DNA of 64,000 bases from Bacteroidales bacterium (GTDB lineage Bacteria > Bacteroidota > Bacteroidia > Bacteroidales > UBA932), in the NCBI GenBank assembly GCA_017443465.1, contig JAFRXO010000032.1, positions 62,001 through 126,000 on the forward strand, given 5' to 3'. Below the pieces are notes generated by a model. It searched no databases and had not been told where the DNA came from. It saw nothing but the letters and a program-made list of their open reading frames with translations. A program made the translations under genes and the position numbers. Shown here piece by piece: positions 32,658 through 43,038 of this stretch. Position 1 is the stretch's first letter. The number at the start of each line of letters is the position of its first letter.

Positions 32658-33986
32658 ATGTCGGCTTCTGCGTATTTCCCCCATACCGGGGATGATGTGC
32701 GCGCAATGCTGTCCCGCATAGGTGCGGATTCTCTCAGGGATCTCTATACTGACGTGCCTGAGAATCTGGTTTATAAGGGACAGTATGATCTTCCGGAGGC
32801 AATGTCCGAGCAGGAAGTCAGGGATTTCTTCAATTCCCTGCAGCAGAAGGACATACCCCTCAAGGTCTTTGTCGGCGCCGGGGCGTACGACCATTATGTG
32901 CCGTCCGTAATCCCATATCTGACCTCCAGGTCCGAGTTCCTTACAGCCTATACTCCATATCAGGCTGAAATCTCTCAGGGAACACTCAGATATATTTTCG
33001 AGTACCAGTCGATGATCTGTTCGCTGACAGGCATGGATGTCTCGAACGCTTCTATGTACGACGGCCCCACGGCTGCCGCGGAAGCGATGAACATGATGTT
33101 CTCAAGTGCGAAGCACAAACCTCGTGTCCTGGTCTCCGGGACCCTGCTCCCGAATGTACTGAAGGTCGTAAGGACATATGCAAAGTATCATGGGGTTGAG
33201 TTGGGAACCATCGACTCAGAAAACGGGCAGACGGCACTTGCATCGCTTCAGGAGAAACTTTCCGCTGGCGATGTCGCCGGAATCATAGTTCCTTCCGTGA
33301 ACAGGTATGGTATTGTCGAGGATTTATCAGGGTTCGCAGATGCCGTTCATGAGGCAAAGGCCCTTATGGCAGTGTACTGCGACCCGTCGGCTCTCGCAGT
33401 GGTCAAGTCTCCCGGCCAGTGGGGAGCTGACATTGCGGTGGGGGACGGACAGTCCCTGGGCATCCCGCTTAGTTTCGGCGGGCCATATGTGGGATTCATG
33501 GCATGCAAGGAGGCTCTCGTGCGCAAGATGCCCGGCAGGATAGTAGGTGAGACCAGCGACGCCCAGGGAAGGAGATGCTACTGCCTTACCCTTCAGGCCC
33601 GCGAGCAGCACATCCGCAGACAGAAAGCGACTTCGAACATATGCTCGAATGAGTCTCTCATGGCTCTCTGGGTGACTGTCTATATGTCACTGATGGGAGC
33701 CGAAGGACTCAGGAAAGTCAATGAACTCAGCAGCGGGGGAGCCCATTATCTTCATGACGCGCTCCTTGAGACTGACGGCTTCAGCGAGGCTTTCCCCGGA
33801 CGGCCTTTCCTCAAGGAATTCACCCTGAAGTATTCAGGAGATGTAAATGCTCTTCAGCAGAAGCTCCTGAAGGCCGGCTATTTCGCCGCATATGAACTGG
33901 AGAAGGGACTGCTCAGTTTCTGCGTTACTGAAAAACGGAGCAAGGCTGAGGTCGACGGTCTCATAAAGGCAATAAGGGAGGCATAG
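32658..33986 (+). CDS. gcvPA: Glycine dehydrogenase (decarboxylating) subunit 1
   Basis: This is the N-terminal half of the P protein as a separate 442-residue subunit. Together with subunit 2 it decarboxylates glycine with PLP and passes aminomethyl to GcvH. It has [35 protein letters not shown] and [18 protein letters not shown], all characteristic. It starts 5 nt after gcvH and ends 2 nt before subunit 2. Confidence 0.97.
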   Translation: MSASAYFPHTGDDVRAMLSRIGADSLRDLYTDVPENLVYKGQYDLPEAMSEQEVRDFFNSLQQKDIPLKVFVGAGAYDHYVPSVIPYLTSRSEFLTAYTPYQAEISQGTLRYIFEYQSMICSLTGMDVSNASMYDGPTAAAEAMNMMFSSAKHKPRVLVSGTLLPNVLKVVRTYAKYHGVELGTIDSENGQTALASLQEKLSAGDVAGIIVPSVNRYGIVEDLSGFADAVHEAKALMAVYCDPSALAVVKSPGQWGADIAVGDGQSLGIPLSFGGPYVGFMACKEALVRKMPGRIVGETSDAQGRRCYCLTLQAREQHIRRQKATSNICSNESLMALWVTVYMSLMGAEGLRKVNELSSGGAHYLHDALLETDGFSEAFPGRPFLKEFTLKYSGDVNALQQKLLKAGYFAAYELEKGLLSFCVTEKRSKAEVDGLIKAIREA

Positions 33987-33988
33987 CT

Positions 33989-35443
33989 ATGAAATATTAC
34001 GACAAACTCATATTCGAACTTTCGAAAGAGGGCCGTACCGGCTACAGCCTGCCTGCATCAAAGTGGGAAGAACCCTTCCAGTTGCCCGAGGAACTTCGCA
34101 GGGATGAAGATCCAATGCTTCCCCAGGTCAGTGAAGTGGATGTCGTACGCCACTATACCAATCTTTCCCAGATGAATTTCGGGGTTGATACCGGCTTTTA
34201 TCCGTTGGGCAGCTGTACGATGAAGTACAACCCCAAGATCAACGAGGAAATCGCTGCTTTGCCTGGTTTCCAGGGCCTTCATCCGCTTCAGCCTTCATCT
34301 ACGGTACAAGGAGCCCTGGATGTGTTCGACGGCCTGGAGAAGTCTCTGTGTGCGATTACCGGTATGGCAGGATTCACATTCTCGCCTTGCGCCGGTGCCC
34401 ATGGTGAACTGACAGGTCTTATGATAATGCGGAGTTACCACATGTCCCGTGGTGATTCCGGCAGGACCCGCATCATAGTTCCGGACAGTGCCCACGGTAC
34501 GAATCCCGCCAGTGCAGCTGTGTGCGGCCTGGAGGTAGTGGAAGTCAAGTCGACTCCTGAAGGGCTGGTGGATGTAAATGACCTTAAACCTCTGCTTGAC
34601 GACACGATAGCCGGAATCATGATGACCAATCCCAATACTCTCGGACTCTTCGAGAAAGAGATCGGGGAGATTGCTAAACTGGTACATGACTGCGGTGGCC
34701 TCCTCTACTATGACGGAGCTAACATGAATCCTCTCGTAGGTGTGGCCCGTCCCGGTGACATGGGCTTCGATATCCTTCACCTGAACCTTCACAAGACATT
34801 CTCGACTCCTCACGGAGGCGGTGGCCCAGGTTCAGGGCCGGTAGGAGTAGCCAAGTCCCTCCTGCCTTTCCTTCCCGTTCCTTCCATGGAAGAGGACGTT
34901 GATGAGCGCAGTGCGGGAGTAGTGAGCGGTTTCAGGGGGAATTTCGGCGTCATGCTCAGGGCATATGCCTACATCCTGATGCTGGGCAGGGAAAATGTCA
35001 AGCAGGTAGGTCCGCTGGCCACTCTTAACGCCAACTACATAAAGGAGAGCCTGAAGGATTGCTACAAGCTTCCCATTCCGTCCATATGCAAGCATGAATT
35101 CGTCTTCGACGGGCTTCTGTATGACGGTAGCCGGAAAGAAGAAGGAGACACTCCGGCGAGATCCGGAGCCACTACCCTGGATGTTGCCAAGCGTCTGCTG
35201 GATTATGGCTTCCATGCTCCTACGATCTATTTCCCGCTGCTCTTCCATCAGGCTATAATGATAGAGCCTACCGAAACCGAGTCAAAGGAAACCATAGATC
35301 TCTTTATCGAGACCATGAGGAAGATTGCCGCCGAGGCTGCAGAGGATCCTGCAATCCTGCAGGGGGCACCTCACAATACCCCGATCGGGCGTCCTGACGA
35401 AACTGCGGCGGCCAGGCATCCGGTACTCAGATATAAGGGCTGA
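33989..35443 (+). CDS. gcvPB: Glycine dehydrogenase (decarboxylating) subunit 2
   Basis: The 484-residue catalytic subunit carries the PLP lysine in [17 protein letters not shown] (about residue 270). Other signatures are [32 protein letters not shown] and [11 protein letters not shown]. It completes the glycine cleavage operon. The stop TGA shares its A with the ATG of the SEC-C gene (TGATG). Confidence 0.97.
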   Translation: MKYYDKLIFELSKEGRTGYSLPASKWEEPFQLPEELRRDEDPMLPQVSEVDVVRHYTNLSQMNFGVDTGFYPLGSCTMKYNPKINEEIAALPGFQGLHPLQPSSTVQGALDVFDGLEKSLCAITGMAGFTFSPCAGAHGELTGLMIMRSYHMSRGDSGRTRIIVPDSAHGTNPASAAVCGLEVVEVKSTPEGLVDVNDLKPLLDDTIAGIMMTNPNTLGLFEKEIGEIAKLVHDCGGLLYYDGANMNPLVGVARPGDMGFDILHLNLHKTFSTPHGGGGPGSGPVGVAKSLLPFLPVPSMEEDVDERSAGVVSGFRGNFGVMLRAYAYILMLGRENVKQVGPLATLNANYIKESLKDCYKLPIPSICKHEFVFDGLLYDGSRKEEGDTPARSGATTLDVAKRLLDYGFHAPTIYFPLLFHQAIMIEPTETESKETIDLFIETMRKIAAEAAEDPAILQGAPHNTPIGRPDETAAARHPVLRYKG

Positions 35444-36582
35444 TGCCGTACATCTACGACATACTCAAGTCTTTCCGGAAGAATGACCTTCTTGATGTGG
35501 GGGCCATTTTCGGCTTTGATGTCAGGTCTTCCAACCGAAAGGATGACATCCTCGACAGGCTGTCCGACTATATCCAGAACGAGCCCGGGAAATGGCTTTC
35601 CCTGATGCTGGAGAGGGACCTGAATTTCCTTAAAGCTTTGATGGCTTTCCCGACCGGCAAGCCGGTGTGGCTGGAATATGCGGAGTATCCCACGATCCTT
35701 GAAGCGATCGGACTGATTCATTGGTCCGATGAGGATGAACATTTCCGCAAGGTGTGGATCGACCAGGAGTTCGCCGAGATTGTCTCCGGTCACCTGGATA
35801 AAGCCATAATGGAAGGGGAGAGTTCCGGAAGATTTGAGCATGAGCGTCTCCTGCTGGGCATCCTGAACATATACGGAGTCATGTCATATGGCGATTTCAT
35901 GCGAACTGCCATATCTCTTTTTGAACAAGGAGGGAACGGGGACCTTCGCGGCTTCTTCCTGACGCTGCGTCAGTCACCGCTGGTGATGGTTTACCGGCAT
36001 GACGGATATGTGTTCTCTCCGTGCGTTGAGAAACCTGAAGAAATCCTTCAGGCAAGGGGGCGTCTTTCCAAGAACAGGCGCTACCGCAAGATAAGTTACG
36101 CCCAAGCTGTGGAAGCGGGCAGCGACGCTCCATTCTTCGTACTTAACGCAGGTTCTCCACAGTGCAAAGCCCTGTTCCAGGCTCTTTCGGACATAGGGTA
36201 TGACGATATTGTAATCCGCCGCAAACTGCATGACATGTGGATGGATTCGCAGTTCGTGGACGTGGAAGAGGAGGCCGAGGCTGTTTTTTCGGCAGTTTCT
36301 GACAAGCAGGACAGTTTTTCCACGTTCGAGGAATACCAGGCCTGCATGCAGATAGTTGCGGATTATGTCAACAGTCTTCCAAAATGGAAACTCCGCGGCC
36401 GTTCTTCCGAAGAGGCCGGGACCCTCAGGGTTGTTTTGAAGTCTGACTCCTCAACTGTCGACACCCTTAAGGAAGCGTCGTCTTTGATGGGCCTTTTCGT
36501 CAGGCATGCAGATCCCGATGAGCCCTGTCCCTGCGGGAGTGGGCTGAGATATCGGAACTGTCACGGTAAGTACCTGAGCTGA
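35443..36582 (+). CDS. SEC-C zinc-motif protein, function unknown
   Basis: This 379-residue cytosolic protein ends in a SEC-C zinc motif, CPCGSGLRYRNCHGKYLS. The first 350 residues are mostly helical with no enzyme motif that I recognise. SEC-C tails occur on SecA and many otherwise unrelated proteins, where they bind zinc and protein or ribosomal partners. It overlaps gcvPB by 1 nt, so it is translated with the glycine cleavage genes, but a functional link is only contextual. Confidence 0.75.
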   Translation: MPYIYDILKSFRKNDLLDVGAIFGFDVRSSNRKDDILDRLSDYIQNEPGKWLSLMLERDLNFLKALMAFPTGKPVWLEYAEYPTILEAIGLIHWSDEDEHFRKVWIDQEFAEIVSGHLDKAIMEGESSGRFEHERLLLGILNIYGVMSYGDFMRTAISLFEQGGNGDLRGFFLTLRQSPLVMVYRHDGYVFSPCVEKPEEILQARGRLSKNRRYRKISYAQAVEAGSDAPFFVLNAGSPQCKALFQALSDIGYDDIVIRRKLHDMWMDSQFVDVEEEAEAVFSAVSDKQDSFSTFEEYQACMQIVADYVNSLPKWKLRGRSSEEAGTLRVVLKSDSSTVDTLKEASSLMGLFVRHADPDEPCPCGSGLRYRNCHGKYLS

Positions 36583-36590
36583 AACTGGTT

Positions 36591-36619
36591 ACCTATTTCA
36601 GGCTGTCAATGAAATAGGT
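36591..36619. terminator. Hairpin at the SEC-C / NahK-like convergent junction
   Basis: ACCTATTTCA (36591-36600) and TGAAATAGGT (36610-36619) form a perfect 10-bp stem with a 9-nt loop. It lies over the stop codon and last codons of the minus-strand kinase gene, 8 nt past the SEC-C stop. It has no clean T tract on either side, so termination is uncertain. Confidence 0.4.
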
Positions 36620-37681
36620 CATTTCCGGAATCTTGTCAAAGGCGCTGTGGAAGAGGCGCAACTGGTTGCGTGTCCTGACCAGGTTGTGTTCCGGATACTT
36701 GATCTTGTAGTAGGTGTCTCCGTTGATGTAGTCGGCGAAGAAACGTACTGTCTGCATGTAGGGGAAAAGGCATGCAGCATACGGAAGGTTGGACTTCTCC
36801 ACAGGGGTGAGGAATGATCTTGTGCCCTCTATGTAGCCTTCTGTGAATGCCTTGAAAATATCCATCCTGAAGTCAATCTTGTCCAGTTCGGGAGAATCTT
36901 CCATTACCGGGTTGGCGGCGTACCTCAGGAAATCTCCGAAATCGGAAAAGACATAGCTCGGCATGACAGTGTCAAGGTCGATGACGCAGAGGACTTCGCC
37001 GTTATCATCGAAGAGCATGTTGTTGACCTTCGTGTCACAGTGGCATATCCTCTTTGGAAGGCTGCCTTCCCTGTACATCCTTTCGGACTTGCACATTTCT
37101 ATGCCGAAATTGTCGATGTCAGCCAGAATCTCCTTGACTTCAGGCTCGGCCATCCTGCCTACCCTGTCTTCCTTGACGGCATCTACGAGCTGCTGGAGCC
37201 TGAACTCGATGTTGTGGAAGTTGGGAATCACTTCTCCGATCTTGTCTGGAAGGTCGGCCAGCATGGCCTCGAACTCACCGAATGCCTTCCCGGCATACCT
37301 GGAGTATTCCGGATTTACAGTTTCATATGTCTTGGCGTTGTCGATGAAAATGTAGCTCCTCCAATACTTCCCGTCCTCAGAGATAGCATATGTCTTGTCA
37401 GAGTCTTTCAGATGGGTGAACGTGAGGACTTTGCGGTCTATATCCGGAGTCCCTGCCGCCTCGAGTTTCTTGCGGATGTGACGGGTGACGGCGAGGATGT
37501 TGTCCTGGAGCATGTCAACGTCCTGGAAAACCGCGTTGTTGATGTGCTGGAGCACGTAGTCATGGGGGCCGTCGGTCTTGACCCTGTAGGTGTCATTGAT
37601 AAGTCCGTTGCCGAGAGGCTTGACTTCCAATACTTTGCCTTCTAAGGCAAATCTTGAGGCTATTTCATTTAGATTATCCAT
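36593..37681 (-). CDS. APH-fold small-molecule kinase, N-acetylhexosamine 1-kinase-like
   Basis: The 362-residue protein has the phosphotransferase fold. There is an N-terminal nucleotide lobe (PLGNGLINDTYRV; VLQHINNAVFQDV), catalytic loop HCDTKVNNMLFDD near residue 215 and metal motif IDLDTVMPSYVFSDFGD near 235. Length and the HxDTKxNN catalytic loop resemble NahK-type N-acetylhexosamine 1-kinases rather than antibiotic kinases; this substrate is an inference. It is the last gene of a run with the MalY-type lyase 14 nt upstream, and is convergent with SEC-C. Confidence 0.75.
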   Translation of the reverse strand: MDNLNEIASRFALEGKVLEVKPLGNGLINDTYRVKTDGPHDYVLQHINNAVFQDVDMLQDNILAVTRHIRKKLEAAGTPDIDRKVLTFTHLKDSDKTYAISEDGKYWRSYIFIDNAKTYETVNPEYSRYAGKAFGEFEAMLADLPDKIGEVIPNFHNIEFRLQQLVDAVKEDRVGRMAEPEVKEILADIDNFGIEMCKSERMYREGSLPKRICHCDTKVNNMLFDDNGEVLCVIDLDTVMPSYVFSDFGDFLRYAANPVMEDSPELDKIDFRMDIFKAFTEGYIEGTRSFLTPVEKSNLPYAACLFPYMQTVRFFADYINGDTYYKIKYPEHNLVRTRNQLRLFHSAFDKIPEMTYFIDSLK

Positions 37682-37695
37682 GATATGTGGTTGTT

Positions 37696-38886
37696 TTATG
37701 ATTCCTGTTTTTCCAGCGCCTCTTTAAGTGAGTTGAATGCATGCTGCAGCACTGCTCTCTGGGTGCCGACATTCAGACGCATGAAACCGCTTCCATTCGG
37801 GCCGAATATCGCTCCGTCGTTGAGGGCGAGCCGTGCCTTGTTTACGAAAAGGTCTACCAGTTGTTTATGGCTCAGTCCAAGTGAACGGCAGTCAAGCCAT
37901 ACCAGGAATGAGGCTTGAGGACGTATGGGCTTGATCTGGGGAAGATTGTCCTTGAACCACTGTTCCGTAAAGAGGATGTTGCCTTCTATGTACTTGAGCA
38001 TCTGGCGTCTCCACTCGTCACCTTCAGGAGTGTAGGCGGCAATGGTTGCAATCGGAGCGAACAACTGTGGCTCATCGAATTCGCTTGCTTCCAGCCATCC
38101 GAAGAAGCGGGAACGGATTTCGGGATTGGGGACGATTGCGAAAGAGGAAACTATCCCGGCTATGTTGAAAGTCTTTGAGGGGGCCTGGAAAGTGATGGAG
38201 CAGTTGGCCGCCTCTTCACTGACCGATGCAAAGGGGTGATGTTTATTTCCGAAAATGGCCATGTCGCAATGGATTTCGTCCGAGATTACCAGGACATGGT
38301 TCTTTGTGCATATGCGTGCAACTTCCTTGAGGGTTTCAGGGGACCATGTGATCCCGACGGGGTTGTGGGGGTTGCAGAGGATCATAAGGACTGTCTTGGG
38401 ATCGGATGTGAGCCTGTCCAACTCTTCGAAATCCATCCGGTAGGAGCCGTCACCGTCCTCTATCAGCGGGTTGAAAACCACTTCCCTGTGAAGGGCTTCA
38501 GGTACAAGGCGGAAGGGGTGGTATACCGGCGGCTGGATCAATACTTTTTCATCTTCTTTTACGAAGACATTCACAACCATTCCGATCCCTTTGACTATAC
38601 CGGCCACGAAATCGAGCCATTCCCTTTTTACATCCCATCCATGCCTGTCCTTCTCCCATGCTATGATTCTCTCCCATAATTCAGGGGGAGTCATAGTGTA
38701 ACCGAAGAGAGAGTGGTCAAGACGGCGGCGAAGAGCATCGGTAATGAACTGTGGGGTAAGAAAATCCATGTCAGCAACCCACAGCGGAATCAAATCATCC
38801 CGTCCGAAAAGCCTGTCCAGTGCGCAGTGCTTGAAATCACCACTTCCTGTGCGGTCGACGGGATAATCAAAATCGTAAAAAGTCAT
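37696..38886 (-). CDS. MalY/PatB-family PLP lyase (cystathionine beta-lyase-like)
   Basis: This 396-residue fold-type I PLP enzyme has IPLWVADMDF at the N-terminus, GYT, CNPHNPVG (near 173), DEIHCDM (near 205) and PLP lysine in APSKTFNIAG (near 238). MalY/PatB members cleave cystathionine or cysteine to pyruvate, ammonia and a thiol; some are moonlighting regulators. It starts 6 nt after the dsbD stop and precedes the NahK-like gene in the same strand. Confidence 0.88.
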   Translation of the reverse strand: MTFYDFDYPVDRTGSGDFKHCALDRLFGRDDLIPLWVADMDFLTPQFITDALRRRLDHSLFGYTMTPPELWERIIAWEKDRHGWDVKREWLDFVAGIVKGIGMVVNVFVKEDEKVLIQPPVYHPFRLVPEALHREVVFNPLIEDGDGSYRMDFEELDRLTSDPKTVLMILCNPHNPVGITWSPETLKEVARICTKNHVLVISDEIHCDMAIFGNKHHPFASVSEEAANCSITFQAPSKTFNIAGIVSSFAIVPNPEIRSRFFGWLEASEFDEPQLFAPIATIAAYTPEGDEWRRQMLKYIEGNILFTEQWFKDNLPQIKPIRPQASFLVWLDCRSLGLSHKQLVDLFVNKARLALNDGAIFGPNGSGFMRLNVGTQRAVLQHAFNSLKEALEKQES

Positions 38887-38892
38887 GAGGAA

Positions 38893-40884
38893 CTATTTGT
38901 TTGTTAATGCATTGAACTTTTCTATGCCGGATTCCAGGAATGCTACGAAACTGTCAATGTCCAGGTTGTAGCCCCTGATCGGGACCAGGAGTTCTCCATC
39001 AGGAGAAAGGAGGGCATAATTCGGCTGTGCATTGACGGAAAAACGCTCTCGAACTATGTAGGAATTCTTCCGCCCCAGATCTTTGAGGACCTTCCCGGAC
39101 GGAGTGATTATCCATTGGCTCTCATCGAGCTTGGTCTTGTCATCGGTGTATAGCGCAGTAATTACATATGCATTTGAAAGGAGATCAAGGACCTTTGGAT
39201 CGCTCCAGACCCTGCTCTCCATCTCACGGCAGTTAACGCAGCCATGCCCTGTAATATCTACAAAAAGGGGCTTTCCTGCGATTCTGGCAGCCTCCAGCCC
39301 TTCTTCCAGGGAAAAGTATCCCCTAAGGCCCAGAGGGAGTTTCAGCCCGTCCTGTCCGTCATTTTGAGAGCGTGTGGAAACCGGGGGAACGGCCGCAGTG
39401 TTGTTCCATATGACGAAGTCCTGGGTTTCCATCGGAGGCAGGTAGCCGGAGAGGGCTTTCAGGGGAGCTCCGACCATCCCGGGTAACATATACACGACGA
39501 ATGTGAAATCTATGATCGCCAAGGCTAGTCTCCCGACTCCTATGTGCTTGACTTCGTCATCGTGGGAGAAACGTATCTTGCCCAGCAGGTAAAATCCCAG
39601 GAGAGTGAAGACTACTATCCATATGGCCAGGTAGACCTCGCGGTCGAGAATTCCCCAGTGGTAAGTCTGGTCAGCTACGCTCAGGAATTTAAGCCCGAGG
39701 GCGACTTCAATGAATCCCAGCACTACCTTGATGCTGTTCAGCCATCCTCCGCTCTTCGGAAGTGCTTTTAGCAGAGAGGGGAAGAGTGCCAGGACCGTGA
39801 AAGGAAGGGCGAATGCAACTGAAAAAGCCAGCATGGTGACCATCGGGCTCCAGAACTCTCCTTCAGTGGATTTGATAAGGACCGAGCCTACAATCGGACC
39901 GGTGCATGAGAAGGAGACCAGGACCAGGGTAAGGGCCATGAAGAAAATGCCCGCCAGGCCTTTCCTGGAGGATTTCGAGTCGCTCTTGTTTACAAGGGAT
40001 GAGGGCAAGGTGATCTCGAAAGCCCCGAAGAATGATGCCGCAAAGACCATGAAGACTATGAAGAATATGATGTTCGGCAGCCAGTGTGTCGCCATCCAGT
40101 TGAAAATGTCGGCGGTGACCGTCTCTCCTCCCATAAGCCAGGTGAGGCCTATGATGATACAGATCGGAACGGTGTACAGCAGGACTATGAAAAGTCCGTA
40201 CATGGCGGCGTTGAACTTGCCCCTGGCCTTGCTTCCGTTCTTGAGGAAATACGAGACAGTCATCGGAACCATTGGGAAGACACATGGTGTCAGCAACATT
40301 GCGAATCCCCAGAGTATGGCCTCGAGGATGAGGGCCCACAGGCTTGTGCGCCCCGTCTTTCCGCTTTCCGGATCGGCGATTGCTGTCTGATTGGGATTCC
40401 CTGCGCTGCCCTGTGAGACCGTTACTGCGGGATCCTGGACTTCGTCTGACAGTGTAACCGTGAAATCGAAATCTTCAGGGGAGTGGCAGGCGTCTTTCTC
40501 GCAGGCGTACCAGGTCAGGGTCCCGGAGAACTTGGCAGGAGTACTGGCCGCAGTTACGGTCTGGACTAGCCGGGCTTTGCCGAAATAGGCTTTCGATCCT
40601 TTATAGTCGGAAGGGGAGTCAAGGGAACGGAGGTCTCCTGTCAGTGTGCAGGACTGGTTTTCCCCTGGAGTCAGGTATGGGGCTGAGAACTCATCCGAAG
40701 GATCGTAGATGTGGAAACCTTCCTGTATGGTGCCTTCAAACAGTACATCGAAAGTCTTTTCTGCGGTTTTTGTGACGGATGCCTTCCAGCGGACGGTAGG
40801 CTGCTCGTTGAAGGGCAGGGCCGAAACTGCGACACATCCGATCAGGGCCGCACAGAGGACTGTCAATGTATATCTGAATGACAT
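38893..40884 (-). CDS. dsbD: DsbD-type thiol:disulfide interchange protein
   Basis: The 663-residue membrane protein moves electrons from cytosolic thioredoxin to periplasmic substrates. Three modules are visible. The first is an N-terminal periplasmic domain with CEKDACH (about 120). The second is an eight-helix transmembrane domain with the redox cysteines in TPCVFPMVPM and SFSCTGPIVGS. The third is a C-terminal thioredoxin domain with GCVNC. The start MSFRYTLTV is preferred over a Met three residues upstream. It lies 27 nt after rny. All six expected cysteines are present. Confidence 0.92.
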   Translation of the reverse strand: MSFRYTLTVLCAALIGCVAVSALPFNEQPTVRWKASVTKTAEKTFDVLFEGTIQEGFHIYDPSDEFSAPYLTPGENQSCTLTGDLRSLDSPSDYKGSKAYFGKARLVQTVTAASTPAKFSGTLTWYACEKDACHSPEDFDFTVTLSDEVQDPAVTVSQGSAGNPNQTAIADPESGKTGRTSLWALILEAILWGFAMLLTPCVFPMVPMTVSYFLKNGSKARGKFNAAMYGLFIVLLYTVPICIIIGLTWLMGGETVTADIFNWMATHWLPNIIFFIVFMVFAASFFGAFEITLPSSLVNKSDSKSSRKGLAGIFFMALTLVLVSFSCTGPIVGSVLIKSTEGEFWSPMVTMLAFSVAFALPFTVLALFPSLLKALPKSGGWLNSIKVVLGFIEVALGLKFLSVADQTYHWGILDREVYLAIWIVVFTLLGFYLLGKIRFSHDDEVKHIGVGRLALAIIDFTFVVYMLPGMVGAPLKALSGYLPPMETQDFVIWNNTAAVPPVSTRSQNDGQDGLKLPLGLRGYFSLEEGLEAARIAGKPLFVDITGHGCVNCREMESRVWSDPKVLDLLSNAYVITALYTDDKTKLDESQWIITPSGKVLKDLGRKNSYIVRERFSVNAQPNYALLSPDGELLVPIRGYNLDIDSFVAFLESGIEKFNALTNK

Positions 40885-40911
40885 ATGGAACACTCTTGCA
40901 AGTGTTGGTGG

Positions 40912-42456
40912 TTATTTGGCATATGCTACGGACCTGGTCTCGCGGATGACCGTGATCTTGACCTGTCCCGGATACGTCATTTCATTCTGTATCTTCTGGG
41001 CTATGTCGTTGGAGAGGGTAGCTGCCTGGTCGTCGGTGACCTGCTCGGCTCCGACTATAACGCGGAGTTCGCGGCCAGCCTGGATCGCATATGACTTGGT
41101 AACACCGGGATAAGATGCTGCCAGGTCTTCCATTCCCTTGAGTCTCTTTATGTATGACTCGATAACCTCGCGGCGGGCACCAGGGCGGGCACCAGAGATG
41201 GCGTCTCCGACCATGATGATGGGAGCTATGATAGAAGTCATCTCGGTCTCTTCGTGGTGAGCTCCGATAGCGTTGCAGATCTCAGGCTTTTCCTTGTACT
41301 GCTCGGCGAGTTTCATTCCGAGGAGGGCGTGAGGAAGCTCCGGGTCATCTTCAGAGACCTTTCCGATGTCGTGGAGGAGACCGGCGCGTTTCGCCATCTT
41401 GACATTCAAACCGAGTTCGGAAGCCATAATAGCACATATGTTCGCAACCTCACGGGAGTGCTGAAGGAGGTTCTGGCCATATGATGAGCGGTATTTCATC
41501 CTTCCGATGAGCTTGACCAGTTCTATGTTCATTCCATGGATACCCAGGTCGATGCATGTGCGCTTTCCGGTCTCAAGTATTTCTTCTTCAAGCTGTTTCT
41601 GGACCTTGGTCACCACTTCTTCGATACGGGCGGGATGGATTCGTCCGTCAGCGACGAGCTGATGCAGGGCGAGCCTGGCAACCTCCCTGCGGACAGGGTC
41701 GAAAGCAGAGATGAGAATTGCATCAGGAGTGTCGTCCACGACGAGCTCGACTCCCGTAGCTGCTTCAAGAGCCCTGATGTTGCGTCCTTCACGTCCGATA
41801 ACGCGTCCCTTGATCTCGTCGCTGTCGATTGGGAAGGTGGTTACGGCATTCTCGATAGCGGTCTCGGTGGCAGTTCTCTGGATGGATGTTATGACAATCC
41901 GCTTTGCTTCTTTCGCGGCATTCAGGCGGGCCTCGTCCAGGCAGTCGTTGATATATGCAGCAGCTTCGGTACGGGCCTCTGCCTTCATGTTCTCCATCAA
42001 GACATTCTTGGCCTCCTGGGCACTCATGCCGGCAATGGTCTCGAGCTGTTTGTTGGCCTGCTGCCTTAGAGTTTCGCTCTCAGCGGTCTTTTTCGCGAGG
42101 ACCTCTTTCTGGGCCTCAAGGCTGGATTTTATGCTTTCGTTTTCTTTAATCCTTCTGGCAAGTTCAGCGTTCTGCTGGTTCAGGGCATTCTCTTTCTGCT
42201 TCACCCGGTTTTCGGCGTCACGTATCTGTCCGGTCTTCTCAGCGGCCCATTTGTCGTGTTCGCCCTTCAGAGCGAGGAACTTCTCTTTGGCCTGGAGAAT
42301 CTTGTCATTCTTGATCTTCTCAGCCTCCATTTCAGCCTTCTCGAGTATTTCATCCCTCCTGCCTTTGAGAATCGACCTCCGGATAGATGCCGAGAGGACC
42401 AAGGCCAGTACTGCTCCCACGATGGCCGAAACCAATCCAATTATAATCTGTGGCAT
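40912..42456 (-). CDS. rny: Ribonuclease Y
   Basis: This membrane-anchored endoribonuclease (514 residues) initiates mRNA decay. It has an N-terminal membrane helix ([19 protein letters not shown]), a long coiled coil (about 30-200), a KH domain ([15 protein letters not shown]) and an HD domain with LLHDIGK and [16 protein letters not shown] is the usual RNase Y loop. It follows the 6S-like RNA and precedes dsbD. Confidence 0.97.
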   Translation of the reverse strand: MPQIIIGLVSAIVGAVLALVLSASIRRSILKGRRDEILEKAEMEAEKIKNDKILQAKEKFLALKGEHDKWAAEKTGQIRDAENRVKQKENALNQQNAELARRIKENESIKSSLEAQKEVLAKKTAESETLRQQANKQLETIAGMSAQEAKNVLMENMKAEARTEAAAYINDCLDEARLNAAKEAKRIVITSIQRTATETAIENAVTTFPIDSDEIKGRVIGREGRNIRALEAATGVELVVDDTPDAILISAFDPVRREVARLALHQLVADGRIHPARIEEVVTKVQKQLEEEILETGKRTCIDLGIHGMNIELVKLIGRMKYRSSYGQNLLQHSREVANICAIMASELGLNVKMAKRAGLLHDIGKVSEDDPELPHALLGMKLAEQYKEKPEICNAIGAHHEETEMTSIIAPIIMVGDAISGARPGARREVIESYIKRLKGMEDLAASYPGVTKSYAIQAGRELRVIVGAEQVTDDQAATLSNDIAQKIQNEMTYPGQVKITVIRETRSVAYAK

Positions 42457-42512
42457 ATATTAAGTTTTTTTACACGTTAATAGTTATGTATATAATCAAT
42501 TCATTTCCAAAC

Positions 42513-42549
42513 AAAAAACCACCGGTCTCCCTTGTTGGCAGACCAGTGG
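42513..42549 (-). terminator. Second terminator behind the 6S-like RNA
   Basis: On the minus strand CCACTGGTCT pairs with AGACCGGTGG (10 bp with one GU, loop 11 nt) and is followed by TTTTTTG. It stands 7 nt after the T tract of the ncRNA and insulates rny from upstream transcription. Confidence 0.8.
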
Positions 42550-42555
42550 CTCATC

Positions 42556-42743
42556 AAAAAAAGCCGTCAGTCGGTTGACAGAGAATCTTAATGAATAAGA
42601 TTTGAGCTCCGCAATGGTTCGGGAATCCTTCGTCCGGCATTACTGCCGAATCCCCCTCATGGGGTAACCCAGGCCAGCCGTCCTCACGCGAGAAAGCTCG
42701 GTACGTTGTGTACTGTTGATTTCAGCAAGAAGGACTAACGGCT
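42556..42743 (-). ncRNA. 6S RNA-like non-coding RNA (candidate ssrS)
   Basis: About 188 nt between zapA and rny, closed by a perfect 11-bp terminal stem: minus-strand AGCCGTTAGTC (42743-42733) with GACTGACGGCT (42572-42562), followed by a 7-T tract. Internal GC-rich helices are present, for example CGGCA/TGCCG around a 4-nt loop in the middle. Length, rod-like closure, own T tract and zapA linkage fit 6S RNA, which binds RNA polymerase holoenzyme; zapA-ssrS linkage is known in proteobacteria. The 5' stem begins at the zapA stop codon, so it may be processed from the zapA transcript. An open central bubble was not proven by folding. Confidence 0.6.
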
Positions 42744-43032
42744 AAATTTCTTCATTATTCTCGAGATAGCGCTCCGTTTCTTCGTGTAGTTTCCGGGTTT
42801 CTTCCAGGGCCGCATTCAGTTTGCTCTGACAGGAAAGCCTTCCAATCGCCTCGTTCAGGGCTGCGAATGCAAGTTTGTCAACCATCGACCTGTCGGAGAA
42901 TTTGCTGTCATATACCTCTACCTTCTTGGACACGCTTTCAGCAGCAAGACGCATGAGCCGCTCGATTTCGGGCGACCCGGCCTTGAGCGAATACTCCTGG
43001 CCTGCGATTCTGATCTTGATGCTCTGGTCCAT
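42742..43032 (-). CDS. zapA: Cell division protein ZapA
   Basis: The 96-residue FtsZ-ring stabiliser begins MDQSIKIRIAGQEYSLKAG and continues into a helical dimerisation region ending in a charged coiled coil (EETRKLHEETERYLENNEEI). It is preceded by a small coiled-coil gene (6 nt) and followed immediately by the 6S-like RNA, whose 5' stem overlaps the zapA stop. Confidence 0.9.
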   Translation of the reverse strand: MDQSIKIRIAGQEYSLKAGSPEIERLMRLAAESVSKKVEVYDSKFSDRSMVDKLAFAALNEAIGRLSCQSKLNAALEETRKLHEETERYLENNEEI

Positions 43033-43038
43033 CTTCGG

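Noticed and set aside
41172..41195. Short direct repeat GGCGGGCACCAG
   Set aside because: It encodes the conserved RNase Y sequence GARPGAR and needs no other explanation.
42536..42549. GCCACTG on the minus strand, resembling the cobalamin riboswitch B12-box
   Set aside because: The bases are the left arm of a perfect terminator hairpin, other B12-riboswitch elements are missing, and the following gene is rny.
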